Shown: positions 27,650-36,268 of the stretch, piece by piece
Layout: each line of letters begins with the position of its first letter
Numbering within the stretch: position 1 is the stretch's first letter
Source of the DNA: an uncultured Bacteroidales bacterium
GTDB taxonomy: Bacteria; Bacteroidota; Bacteroidia; Bacteroidales; P3
DNA: 64,000 nt
Direction: 5' to 3'
Assembly: GCA_900317125.1 (NCBI GenBank)
Contig: ONFR01000009.1
Span: 1 to 64,000, forward strand
Notes under the pieces: generated by a model
What the model saw: only the letters and a program-made list of their open reading frames with translations
The model's database searches: none
What the model was told of the DNA's origin: nothing
Made by a program: the position numbers and the translations under genes

Positions 27650-30600
27650 ATGGATACACAACAAAAAAAGAACAGTATAATTGAGCGACTTGTAGGCTGG
27701 GCCATCGACCACCGAGCCATATCCATAGTAGTATTCCTAATGCTGGGCATTGCCGGCGTGATAGCATGGAACGCATTGTCCATCGACGCCTACCCCGACA
27801 TCTCCGACACTACAGTGCAGGTGGTGACACAGGTGCCCGGACTGGCTACCGAGGAGATTGAGCAGCAAATCTCCATCCCCGTGGAGCGGGCAGTAAGCGG
27901 CATCCCCAACCTCGTCACCATGCGCAGCAAGAACAGCTTCGGCATCTCGACCGTCGTCTTGGTGTTCGACGACGGCGTGGACGACTACTGGGCGCGGCAG
28001 CGCGTCACCGAGCGGCTGGTAGGCATCGACCTCCCCTACGGGGCTGTGCCTGAATTGAACCCCCTCACCGCCCCCACCGGCGAGATATACCGCTACATAG
28101 TGGAAAGCCCCGACGGCAGCCATGACCTCCGCAGCCTGACAGACATCCACAAGTGGACCATCATTCCCTATCTGCGTCAGATATCGGGTGTGGCGGATGT
28201 GAGCAACTACGGCGGCATCACCACACAATACCAGATAGAGCTCTCGCCCGAACGGTTGACAGAGTTCGGTGTCTCGCTGAGCGACATCACCGAAAAGATA
28301 GAGCAGAACAACCTCAACGCAGGCGGCAGCATCCTGTCCGAAGGCAGCCTGAGCTATGTGGTGCGAGGTATCGGCCTGATTAGCGACCTCGAAGGACTGG
28401 GCGACATTGTGATAAAGACCGTGAACGGAACTCCCGTATACCTGAAGGAGCTGGGCGAACTGAAATACGGCAACCTTGAGCGCAAGGGTGTCCTGGGCTA
28501 CAACGATGACGAGCGGAACTACGACGATGCCGTGGAGGGTATCGTGCAGATGTTGCGCGGTGAGAACCCCTCGGAAGTGCTGGACCGCATACATGCCTCT
28601 ATCGACGAGCTGAACAACGAAATCCTGCCCAAAGGCGTGGTCATCCATCCTTTCCTCGACCGCACCAGCCTCGTGGGCGAAACACTCAAGACCGTCTCCC
28701 ACACCCTGCTTATCGGCATGCTGCTGGTAGTGGTGGTGCTGATGATTTTCCTAGGCAATTTCCGCGGTTCGCTGGTAGTGGCCATCACGATTCCCGTGGC
28801 ACTGCTGGTAGCCTTTGTGCTGATGAAACTGACGGGCATACCCGCCAACCTGCTGTCGCTCGGTGCCATCGACTTCGGCATACTTGTGGACGGCGCCATT
28901 GTGATGATGGAGAATATCCTCAAGAAACGCGAGCGGCATCCCGAGTTGGAGCTTACCACCAGCGACGTGAAACAACGTGCCCGCGAAGTGGCCCGTTCCA
29001 TCTTCTTCTCCACCATCATCATCATCACAGCCTACCTGCCTCTGTTCGCCTTCGAGCATGTGGAGCACAAGCTGTTCACCCCCATGGCCTACACGGTGGG
29101 ATACGCCCTCATCGGCGCACTGCTCACCTCGCTGCTGCTCACCCCCGGCCTCTCCTACATGGCCTACCGCAAACCCCGCAAGCTGTATCACAACCGGTGG
29201 CTGGAACGTCTCAACGACTCCTACACCCGTCTCATCGGCACCATCCTCGAGAAGAAACGTGCCGTGCTGGTCACCCTGGCCGTCATCCTTCTGGGCTCGA
29301 TAGGGCTCTCCATTAGCGTGGGCAAGGACTTCCTGCCGCCGCTGGACGAGGGCTCGATATGGGTGCAGGTGCAACTGCCCTCGGGACTGAGCATCGAGCA
29401 GTCGAAAAAGATGTCCGACGACCTGAGGAAAGTACTCAGCGAGTTCGACGAAACATCATACGTCATGACCCAGTTGGGACGCGACGACGAGGGTGCCGAA
29501 TGCTTCTCCCTCTCGCATATCGAGTGCGGCATCGGGCTGAAGCCATACAACACTTGGAAAAGCGGCCGCACAAAGGCCGAACTGGTGGAGGCCATGGCTG
29601 CTGCCATCGAACGCATGCCCGGCTACTCGGCAGGCTTCTCACAGCCCATCATCGACATGGTGATGGACCAGATAGCCGGCACCCACAGCGACCTGGCACT
29701 GAAAATCTACTCCGACGATATCAACGAGAGCCGGCGCGTGGCCGAGGAGGTGGTCAAAGTGGTGTCGGGCATCAAGGGCGCCACCGATGTGGCCGTAGAC
29801 CTCGAGCCCCCCACACCCCAGCTGCAGATATCGGTCAACCGCGCCAGTATCGCCCAGTACGGGCTGAACGTTTCTGACGTCACTGAACTCATCGAGCTGG
29901 CCATCGGAGGCCGTGCCATCTCGCAAATCTATGTGGGCAGCAAAGTATACGACATCACCTGCCGTTACGCCGAGAAATACCGCAATACCCCCGAGGCGAT
30001 CGGCAACCTCTTGCTCACCACCGCCGATGGGGCGAAAGTGCCCCTCTCGGCCGTGGCGGACATCAAGATGAACCTCGGCGCCAGCACCATCATGCGCGAG
30101 ATGGCCCGCCGCTACACCTTGGTGCGCATCAACCTGCGCGGAGCCGACCTCTCCACCTTTGTGGCCGAAGCCGACCGACAGATAGCCAAAAACATAAAAT
30201 ACAACCACGAAAACACCAACCTCCACTGGGCTGGCCAGTTCGAGAACCGCAACCGCGCCTTCGGCCGTCTGGCACTGGTAGTGCCGCTGGCACTCATGGT
30301 GATGTTCATCCTCCTCATCTTCGCCTTCGGCAAAGTGCGCCAGGCAGGACTGCTCATGGTGGTCGTACCCCTTGCCCTCTTCGGCGGCATGGCGGCACTC
30401 AACGTGCGGGGCATGACCCTCAACGTCTCCTCCGCCGTGGGCTTCATCGCGCTGATAGGCGTAGCCATACAGAACGGCATCATCATGATATCGCACATCA
30501 ACCACCTGCGCGACAGGGGACGGGGTCTGCGCCGAGCAGTCATCGAGGGAGCCTCGCACCGCATGCGTCCCGTGCTGCTCACCGCCTCGGTGGCCGTGCT

Positions 30601-30811
30601 GGGACTCTTCCCCGCCTCCATCTCCACCGGCATCGGCAGCGATGTGCAACGTCCCCTCGCCACCGTGATAGTCTACGGACTCATCTTCGCCACCGTGGTC
30701 ACCCTCTTCATCCTACCCTCGCTCTACTACATGGTCGAACTGCGTGCAGAACGGCGCGCAGCCGACAAAACAGCCTCGCAACCCGACATCAATACCCCCG
30801 CACAATCATGA
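27650..30811 (+). CDS. Heavy-metal efflux RND pump (CusA/CzcA family)
   Basis: A 1053-residue inner-membrane proton-driven transporter, typical HME-RND length. The segment DFGILVDGAIVMMEN at 408-422 in the fourth membrane helix is the signature of metal-type RND pumps and carries the proton-relay Asp. Twelve membrane segments and two large periplasmic loops are evident. Substrate is Cu/Ag or Zn/Co/Cd; the sequence does not decide. Its end overlaps the start of the channel gene by 4 bp. Confidence 0.93.
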   Translation: MDTQQKKNSIIERLVGWAIDHRAISIVVFLMLGIAGVIAWNALSIDAYPDISDTTVQVVTQVPGLATEEIEQQISIPVERAVSGIPNLVTMRSKNSFGISTVVLVFDDGVDDYWARQRVTERLVGIDLPYGAVPELNPLTAPTGEIYRYIVESPDGSHDLRSLTDIHKWTIIPYLRQISGVADVSNYGGITTQYQIELSPERLTEFGVSLSDITEKIEQNNLNAGGSILSEGSLSYVVRGIGLISDLEGLGDIVIKTVNGTPVYLKELGELKYGNLERKGVLGYNDDERNYDDAVEGIVQMLRGENPSEVLDRIHASIDELNNEILPKGVVIHPFLDRTSLVGETLKTVSHTLLIGMLLVVVVLMIFLGNFRGSLVVAITIPVALLVAFVLMKLTGIPANLLSLGAIDFGILVDGAIVMMENILKKRERHPELELTTSDVKQRAREVARSIFFSTIIIITAYLPLFAFEHVEHKLFTPMAYTVGYALIGALLTSLLLTPGLSYMAYRKPRKLYHNRWLERLNDSYTRLIGTILEKKRAVLVTLAVILLGSIGLSISVGKDFLPPLDEGSIWVQVQLPSGLSIEQSKKMSDDLRKVLSEFDETSYVMTQLGRDDEGAECFSLSHIECGIGLKPYNTWKSGRTKAELVEAMAAAIERMPGYSAGFSQPIIDMVMDQIAGTHSDLALKIYSDDINESRRVAEEVVKVVSGIKGATDVAVDLEPPTPQLQISVNRASIAQYGLNVSDVTELIELAIGGRAISQIYVGSKVYDITCRYAEKYRNTPEAIGNLLLTTADGAKVPLSAVADIKMNLGASTIMREMARRYTLVRINLRGADLSTFVAEADRQIAKNIKYNHENTNLHWAGQFENRNRAFGRLALVVPLALMVMFILLIFAFGKVRQAGLLMVVVPLALFGGMAALNVRGMTLNVSSAVGFIALIGVAIQNGIIMISHINHLRDRGRGLRRAVIEGASHRMRPVLLTASVAVLGLFPASISTGIGSDVQRPLATVIVYGLIFATVVTLFILPSLYYMVELRAERRAADKTASQPDINTPAQS

Positions 30812-32082
30812 AAACAACTACCCATACCCCCCTGCGGCGCCATGCCGCCCTCGCGGTGCTCGTCGCCCTGCTGACAGTCCCTGCCCTTGGCCAGGAGCTG
30901 AACTACACCGCCTTCATCAACCGAGTCATGGAGCACAACCCCGCCTATGCCGCCGCCAAGCTGGACCTCTCCATGTCGCAAGCCGACCTGTCGGTGGCCA
31001 AGAAATTCACCGACCCCACCCTCAGTGCCGAGTACGGCAACAACAGCGACTGGGACATCGCCATGGGCACCTCCTTCAGCTTTGGGCTGGACAAGACCAT
31101 CTCCTTCGGCAAACGCTCGGCACGTATCGCCGTTGCCCGGCACAACCTCGATGCCTCCGAGGCCGGGCTGCAGCTCTTTGTCGCAACCCTGCGGGCAGAA
31201 GCCACCCTTGCCTTCATCGATGCCCTGCTGGCACGCGACCTCACCGTTATCGGACAGCAGAACGCCCAGAACATGGAATCGCTCTACCGTAGCGACAGCC
31301 TGCGACACGCCAAAGGCGAACTGTCCGAGATCGATGTCCTCCAGACCCGTCTCGAAGCCAATATCGCCCGGCAGGAATACCTTGCCCAACAGGTGGAATA
31401 CCGCAACGCCCTTGTCGAGCTGGACCGCCTCATGGGCGACCCCTCACGCTCTACCGCTGCCGTCGAAGGCTCTCTCAACGCCCCCATGCGGCTCTACAGC
31501 CTCGACAGTCTGCTCCGCTATGCCGACAGTCTCCGTCCCGACATCGTGCAGCAACGCCACCTCGCCCTTGCCTCCGAGAGCGAACTGACACAGGTGCGCC
31601 GCGAACGTATGCCCGACATCGACCTTGCCCTCGGCGTCAACTACAACACGCGTGTACGCAACGAGGAAGCCCCCGCACCCGAATTCATCGGCTACACCGT
31701 GGGCGTCAGCATCCCCCTGCCCTTCTCCAACCTCAACCGCGGCGACATCCGCTCTGGCCAGTACAAAGCCCGGCAGGCACACCTGGAATGCGACATCATC
31801 CGCCAGCAGGCACAAGCCGAAATCATCACCGCTTACAATAACTACCGCTCAGCCGTCAGCCGTCTTGCCGACTTCAACAGCGTCATCCTCCACAACGCCC
31901 GCCAGGTACTCGACGGCAAGATGTATGCCTACCGGCGCGGCGAGACCTCCCTGCTCGAAGTCATCAATGCCCAGCACACCTACAACGAGTTGCAGCAAGC
32001 CTATGTCGAATGCCTGCACAGCTGCATGACCGCCCGCGTGGAACTGGAACGCTGCGCTGGCACCGCCCGCTTCGGCCTATAA
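30808..32082 (+). CDS. TolC-family outer-membrane efflux channel (CusC/CzcC type)
   Basis: A 424-residue outer-membrane factor with a signal peptide (ending VPALGQ) and two long helical repeats with Ala/Gln/Leu heptads (LDLSMSQADLSVAKKF, and later ARQVLDGKMYAYRRGETSLL). The latter is the typical repeat-2 motif of OEP proteins. Start and stop overlaps place it last in the CusBAC-type operon. No terminator was seen; the spacer holds AATTGA-type low-complexity repeats. Confidence 0.92.
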   Translation: MKTTTHTPLRRHAALAVLVALLTVPALGQELNYTAFINRVMEHNPAYAAAKLDLSMSQADLSVAKKFTDPTLSAEYGNNSDWDIAMGTSFSFGLDKTISFGKRSARIAVARHNLDASEAGLQLFVATLRAEATLAFIDALLARDLTVIGQQNAQNMESLYRSDSLRHAKGELSEIDVLQTRLEANIARQEYLAQQVEYRNALVELDRLMGDPSRSTAAVEGSLNAPMRLYSLDSLLRYADSLRPDIVQQRHLALASESELTQVRRERMPDIDLALGVNYNTRVRNEEAPAPEFIGYTVGVSIPLPFSNLNRGDIRSGQYKARQAHLECDIIRQQAQAEIITAYNNYRSAVSRLADFNSVILHNARQVLDGKMYAYRRGETSLLEVINAQHTYNELQQAYVECLHSCMTARVELERCAGTARFGL

Positions 32083-32087
32083 CCCAC

Positions 32088-32150
32088 CTAGAATTGAGAA
32101 TTGAGAATTGAAAATTGAAATCATTTTTCACTTTTCAATTTTCAATTTAT
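32088..32150 (+). repeat. AATTGA / TTCAATT low-complexity stretch
   Basis: Short units of AATTGAGAATTGAAAATTGA are followed by their complement CACTTTTCAATTTTCAATTT. They form a loose palindrome between the efflux operon and the next promoter. A related tract lies at 50316-50380. Confidence 0.7.
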
Positions 32151-32156
32151 TTTTTG

Positions 32157-32164
32157 TATCTTTG
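32157..32164 (+). promoter_or_regulatory. Promoter -7 box for the C1 peptidase
   Basis: TATCTTTG then CA. It lies downstream of the first possible in-frame ATG (32108) and so fixes the start at 32189. Confidence 0.9.
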
Positions 32165-32188
32165 CATCCTGAAAAAAATGGAATCATT

Positions 32189-33412
32189 ATGAAGAGAACC
32201 ACCCTTATCCTTGCTGCGGCACTGGCAAGTACCGCTGTTTGGGCACAACCCAAGTCGCCCCAAAACAACAACGAAGGCTATAAATTCACTGTCACCAAGG
32301 AGCTCCCCGTCACCTCGGTCAAAAACCAAGGCAAGGCCGGCACCTGCTGGGACTACAGCGGCATGGCATTCATCGAAGCCGAGCTGCTGCGTATGGGCAA
32401 AGGCACCTACGACTTCAGCGAGATGTACACCGCTTACTGGGACTATATGGACCGCGCCATGGCCTCCATCCGCACCCACGGCGACATCGGATTTAGCCAA
32501 GGGGGCTGCTTCGGCGACCTGCTGCACTGCATGGAACGCTATGGCCTGGTGCCCGAAGAGCTGATGCGCCCCGGTGCCATGTACCGCGACACCATCTCCA
32601 ACCACAGCGAGCTCAGCTCCATGGTCAACCCCATGGTCAAAGCCGCCGCAGGCAACAGCAGCCTGCAAAGCGATGAGAACTACCAGCTGCTCTGCATGAA
32701 AGCCATCCGTGCCGTGCACGACGTCTATCTGGGCGTGCCACCCGAACGGTTCACCTACCAGGGCAAGAGCTACACCCCGCAGTCGTTCTATGCCTCAACG
32801 GGATTGAAAGCCGACGACTACATCCAAATCACCTCCTTCCTGCACTACCCCTACTACACAACCTTCGCCGTCGAGAGCCCGGACAACTGGCGCCACGACC
32901 TCTCCTACAACGTCCCCCTCGACGAGCTGCTGGCCATCACCGACTATGCCGTCGCCCACGGCTATCCCGTAGGCTGGGACAGCGATGTGAGCGAGCCTGG
33001 TTTCCGTCAGAACTCACGCAATGGCTTCTGCGTCCTCCCCGCCACCACCATGAACACCCCGGACCTCAAAGGCAGCGACCTCGCCCACTGGACCGGCATG
33101 ACCGCCAAGGAAATCCTGGACGAGTCCGCCACACGCCCCACCCCCCAACGTTGGGTCACCCCGCAGGAACGCCAGCTGGGATGGGACAACCACGAGACCA
33201 ACGACGACCACCTCATGCTCATCTACGGCACCGCCAAGGACCAGCTGGGCAACGAATACTACATGGTAAAAAACAGCTGGGGAGCCTACAACGGCGACTA
33301 CAAAGGCATGTTCTACGCCAGCAAAGCATACTTCCGCTACAAGACCATCACCATCCTCATCCACAAGGATGCCCTCTCGCCCGAGATGAAAAAGAAACTC
33401 TCCATCAAATAA
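32189..33412 (+). CDS. C1-family cysteine aminopeptidase (PepC / bleomycin hydrolase type), exported
   Basis: A 407-residue papain-fold peptidase with a signal peptide (MKRTTLILAAALASTAVWAQ). The catalytic triad is visible: Cys53 in GTCWDYSG, His341 in DDHLMLIYG and Asn362 in KNSWG. Cytosolic PepC forms a hexamer with aminopeptidase activity; the exported Bacteroidales form probably acts in the periplasm. The start was chosen by the promoter at 32157. adk follows 50 bp later, after AACATTAAC-type repeats. Confidence 0.9.
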   Translation: MKRTTLILAAALASTAVWAQPKSPQNNNEGYKFTVTKELPVTSVKNQGKAGTCWDYSGMAFIEAELLRMGKGTYDFSEMYTAYWDYMDRAMASIRTHGDIGFSQGGCFGDLLHCMERYGLVPEELMRPGAMYRDTISNHSELSSMVNPMVKAAAGNSSLQSDENYQLLCMKAIRAVHDVYLGVPPERFTYQGKSYTPQSFYASTGLKADDYIQITSFLHYPYYTTFAVESPDNWRHDLSYNVPLDELLAITDYAVAHGYPVGWDSDVSEPGFRQNSRNGFCVLPATTMNTPDLKGSDLAHWTGMTAKEILDESATRPTPQRWVTPQERQLGWDNHETNDDHLMLIYGTAKDQLGNEYYMVKNSWGAYNGDYKGMFYASKAYFRYKTITILIHKDALSPEMKKKLSIK

Positions 33413-33462
33413 CTGGAACCAACCAAACATTAACACATTAACTTATTAACAGATTTAAAGGT

Positions 33463-34122
33463 ATGAAAAACATCATCCTGTTCGGCGCCCCCGGTGCCGG
33501 CAAAGGCACCCAAGCCACCCTGCTGGCCGAGAAATTCGACCTCATCCACCTCTCCACCGGCGAGATGCTCCGCAACGAAGTGGCGCAAGGCACTCCGCTG
33601 GGGTTCCGCGTCAAGGACATCATGAACCGTGGCGACCTGGTGGGCGACGACATCGTGGTAGGCCTCATCGCCAAAGCCCTCGACAGCGGTCGCAACGAGC
33701 TCCTCGACGAGTGGGACCAGCTGCGGCTGCGCCGCGCCTGTGGCCTCGGCCCCGACGACCCGCTGCCCGAAAAACCCCAGCCCTCCATCATCTACGACGG
33801 ATTTCCCCGCACCGTTCAGCAATGCCAGATGCTGGAATTCCTCTTCCAGAAGAAACAACGCAAACTGGACGCCGTCATCTCCATCGACGTGCCGCAGGAA
33901 GAGCTGGTGCGTCGCATCCATGAACGCGCCCTTGTCTCCAACCGCAGCGACGACACCGAGGAGGTCATCCGTCACCGACTGGAGGAATACGAGGCCAAGA
34001 CCCGCCCGGTACTCGACTACTACAAAGTCTCCGGCCGCCTCATTTCCGTAGATGGCAGCGGTGAGATTTCAGAGACCAATACCCGCCTGTGCCAAGTGCT
34101 GCAATACATGATGTCACGCTAA
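33463..34122 (+). CDS. adk: Adenylate kinase
   Basis: Adk interconverts ATP + AMP and 2 ADP in the cytosol. P-loop GAPGAGKGTQ is at 6-15, the AMP site includes STGEMLRNE, and DGFPRT is present. The LID is the short type (ERALVSNRSDDTEE) without zinc cysteines. The protein is 219 residues against about 190 in related bacteria because of an extra stretch of roughly 28 residues (about 82-108) before the DGFPRT block, rich in Pro, Asp and Arg. A strong hairpin follows. Confidence 0.95.
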   Translation: MKNIILFGAPGAGKGTQATLLAEKFDLIHLSTGEMLRNEVAQGTPLGFRVKDIMNRGDLVGDDIVVGLIAKALDSGRNELLDEWDQLRLRRACGLGPDDPLPEKPQPSIIYDGFPRTVQQCQMLEFLFQKKQRKLDAVISIDVPQEELVRRIHERALVSNRSDDTEEVIRHRLEEYEAKTRPVLDYYKVSGRLISVDGSGEISETNTRLCQVLQYMMSR

Positions 34123-34144
34123 ATCGCAGGCTCCCAAAACAAAG

Positions 34145-34185
34145 AGAGGGCGTCCCTGATGGTTAGGGACGCCCTCTACGTTTAA
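34145..34185 (+). terminator. Terminator after adk
   Basis: A perfect 13-bp stem (AGAGGGCGTCCCT 34145-34157 with AGGGACGCCCTCT 34165-34177) is followed by a weak T run. Confidence 0.75.
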
Positions 34186-34203
34186 CCCAAATCGGTCATT
34201 AGT
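34181..34203 (-). repeat. Dispersed 20-bp motif, copy 5
   Basis: Minus-strand TAATGACCGATTTGGGTTAA. With copy 6 it forms a 22-bp inverted repeat around a 290-bp GC-rich non-coding spacer. Confidence 0.8.
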
Positions 34204-34333
34204 AAACCAAAAACTCCTGCGGACTACCTGCCGAACCAAGCAATGCACGGGATAAGCCCTGCCCGTACTTTGATCGGCCTACCAGCCCTGCGCCGTGGAG
34301 CGGCAACGTTTTCCCCTCACTACGGAGAGGGGC

Positions 34334-34434
34334 CGTTCAATCCTGCAACGTTATAGTATCGTTATAGCCTCGTTACTCGATTTGATAACGGAAAACAATC
34401 CGAGAAGCAGGCAACATCGAGCCGGGATTGAACG
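34334..34434 (+). repeat. 101-bp TIR element, copy A
   Basis: Ends are perfect 10-bp inverted repeats (CGTTCAATCC and GGATTGAACG). A second copy of identical length lies at 58952-59052. Small hairpins flank it (CCCCTC/GAGGGG at 34313-34332; ACGACCC/GGGTCGT at 34432-34448). No coding potential. Confidence 0.6.
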
Positions 34435-34493
34435 ACCCAAGAGGGTCGTGGCGTGCCGTCCGCTGAGTGCGGTTATCCGATTGAAAAGTCGGA

Positions 34494-34515
34494 TAATGAC
34501 CGATTTGGGTTAAAA
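34494..34515 (+). repeat. Dispersed 20-bp motif, copy 6
   Basis: TAATGACCGATTTGGGTTAA, exact consensus, in inverted orientation to copy 5. Confidence 0.8.
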
Positions 34516-34530
34516 CAATGGGGAGAAATC

Positions 34531-34971
34531 CTATTTCTTATTATTCCACCCTTCAACGCGGGCAGCCCACTCCTCCTCTGTGTCGGTCAACCAAATAATG
34601 CCTTCGACAATACCAATGATGCCAGGGATGCCCGTCCAGCAGAAGATGATGTCCAGCACACCACGCAGGGTCTGACCTGTGTAGAAGTGGCCCACGCCAA
34701 AGTCACCGAGCAGGATGTTCAGGATGGCGGCGGTAGTCTGCTTGGGGTTGTCCACATAGTTGGAGAGCAATGATTGGACAGCCTGTTCGTCGGCGAAGGA
34801 GGCGTCGGTAATCTGCATGGGCTGGCTCATGTCGACGGGCACGGCCTCGGTCAGTTCAACCATTTCACTGTTGGTGTTCTCTTCGGCCACAGGGGTGTTG
34901 AAGGAATTCTGCGCATTGGCTACGGCAACGCCCATGGCAAGTGCGACAATAATTGTGAGTGTTTTTTTCAT
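34531..34971 (-). CDS. Secreted/membrane TM2-domain protein
   Basis: A 146-residue protein with a signal peptide (ending VAVANAQ), a Thr/Glu-rich stretch, and a TM2 domain at about 80-128: two hydrophobic helices joined by a short turn, with GDFGVGHFYTGQTLRG and GIPGIIGIVEGIIWL. TM2 proteins are small membrane proteins of unsettled role. It is the last gene of the minus-strand envelope cluster. A 30-nt element just upstream of its ATG is shared with the next gene. Confidence 0.85.
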   Translation of the reverse strand: MKKTLTIIVALAMGVAVANAQNSFNTPVAEENTNSEMVELTEAVPVDMSQPMQITDASFADEQAVQSLLSNYVDNPKQTTAAILNILLGDFGVGHFYTGQTLRGVLDIIFCWTGIPGIIGIVEGIIWLTDTEEEWAARVEGWNNKK

Positions 34972-34978
34972 TTTCAGC

Positions 34979-35015
34979 TGCCCTGATACGTGCCGGGCGC
35001 AACCTTTAATTTAGG
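34979..35015 (-). promoter_or_regulatory. Shared leader element, copy 1
   Basis: Minus-strand AAAGGTTGCGCCCGGCACGT lies a few bases before the TM2 gene start. A near-identical copy precedes the lipoprotein gene at 35534-35573. Confidence 0.6.
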
Positions 35016-35094
35016 TATAACAATTTAATTTTAAACTTATCAAATAGTCCTGGCGTGTATTTTACACCCTGCTGACTTCAGCCTATTGAATGTA

Positions 35095-35102
35095 CAAAAA
35101 TA
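35095..35102 (-). promoter_or_regulatory. Promoter -7 box for the TM2 gene
   Basis: TATTTTTG on the minus strand, about 125 bp before the start codon; the leader includes the shared element. Confidence 0.6.
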
Positions 35103-35148
35103 CATTTTTTTTCTCACATGCAAAGAAAAAAACAAGAACACGGGATAA

Positions 35149-35532
35149 CTACTTCTTATGGAAGACAATGCTGCTTATAGTCATTTCCTCCGCTTCTTCA
35201 GGGCTAAGGAACAGGGTGATAGTGCTGTTTTCTGCACTGTAGTGGAAAGTGTCAGCCATTCCGTCCCCGACTTTCAGCACACCGGTTTCTTTGCCGTCGA
35301 AAGTGTAGGTAAACGGCAGCGTGTAGTCCTCATCCTCGCCACCGCCCCTCAACGAAACATCCATTTTTCCAGTCGAGTCCGTTAGGAATGACATATAGTA
35401 AGAGCCATTGAATTCTCCAATGGTCACATTACCCACCCATCGGGTGCCTGTGAGTTTAACGGTGGTGTCTTTTTTGCAGGAAACTGCCAGCAGTAAAGTG
35501 GCAACAAACAGCATAACAAATAGTTTTTTCAT
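35149..35532 (-). CDS. Small lipoprotein of unknown function
   Basis: A 127-residue protein. The lipobox LLAVSC after MKKLFVMLFVAT fixes the start at 35532 rather than at an upstream in-frame codon. The mature part is beta-rich (TGTRWVGNVTIGEFNG, YTLPFTYTFDGKE), like lipocalin-type or META-like envelope lipoproteins, but no family was recognised. Confidence 0.75.
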   Translation of the reverse strand: MKKLFVMLFVATLLLAVSCKKDTTVKLTGTRWVGNVTIGEFNGSYYMSFLTDSTGKMDVSLRGGGEDEDYTLPFTYTFDGKETGVLKVGDGMADTFHYSAENSTITLFLSPEEAEEMTISSIVFHKK

Positions 35533-35533
35533 T

Positions 35534-35573
35534 ACATAATCCCTTGTACGTGTCGGGCGCAACCTTTTAGTTT
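35534..35573 (-). promoter_or_regulatory. Shared leader element, copy 2
   Basis: Minus-strand AAAAGGTTGCGCCCGACACG precedes the lipoprotein start. It matches the copy at 34979-35015 over about 25 bases with two or three changes. Confidence 0.6.
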
Positions 35574-35592
35574 TGTTATTATTAAATGTGGA

Positions 35593-36201
35593 TTAAAGTC
35601 TGATACTGATTCCGGTACGCACCTGCAAGCGGATTTTCTGCACATCGAGGAAGCCGTAGGGAAATCCTGCCGAGCCTGTGCCGACATTGCCGTAGAGGCA
35701 TCCCCACTTCCACGGCCAGTAGGCGAAACCGAGACCGAGGGTAATGTCAAGGTCCTGCATGGTGGAGCCTATGCGCCCGATGGCGTAGATGTCGTACCAA
35801 GGGCTGTCCGCACCGATAAGGGGCAACAGGTGCAGGTCGGCCTCGATGCCGAACATGGCTTGGGGTTCGTTGACATAAATGGAGCGGTTTAGACGGATTC
35901 GGTAGTCACCTGCGGGTACCTCTTCTTCGCTCACCAGTGTCCGACGACAAAGGCGGAATCCACCGTACACCCCCAACGTCCAGTACCGCCCATGGTCATA
36001 CATCACTCGGATATCGACGCTGTTGTTGGGATGGTCGAGCAGGATGGTGGTATTGCTGTATTGGTATCCCTTGGTGATATTATGGACAAACTCGGCGCCC
36101 ACTGTCATTTTCTTCCAGTCAAAACCTTTCTTTTCTTGTGCCTGAGCAGCATCGGCCACCACAAGCATCAGCAATATTGTTAACAAGAATCTCTTTTTCA
36201 T
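35593..36201 (-). CDS. Predicted outer-membrane protein, 202 aa
   Basis: A signal peptide (MKKRFLLTILLMLVVADAAQAQ) is followed by alternating short strands: KMTVGAEFVHNITKGYQ, DIRVMYDHGRYWTLGVYGGF, GIEADLHLLPLIG. The end VRTGISIRL has the pattern of a barrel. The family is not recognised. It is in the minus-strand envelope cluster, 67 bp after the stop of the 481-residue gene. Confidence 0.72.
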   Translation of the reverse strand: MKKRFLLTILLMLVVADAAQAQEKKGFDWKKMTVGAEFVHNITKGYQYSNTTILLDHPNNSVDIRVMYDHGRYWTLGVYGGFRLCRRTLVSEEEVPAGDYRIRLNRSIYVNEPQAMFGIEADLHLLPLIGADSPWYDIYAIGRIGSTMQDLDITLGLGFAYWPWKWGCLYGNVGTGSAGFPYGFLDVQKIRLQVRTGISIRL

Positions 36202-36268
36202 GATGAATTGTATGATTGTGTTTAAATTGACGATGTTTCTTGGTTCTAATTCCTTAATCTTTTGCTCC

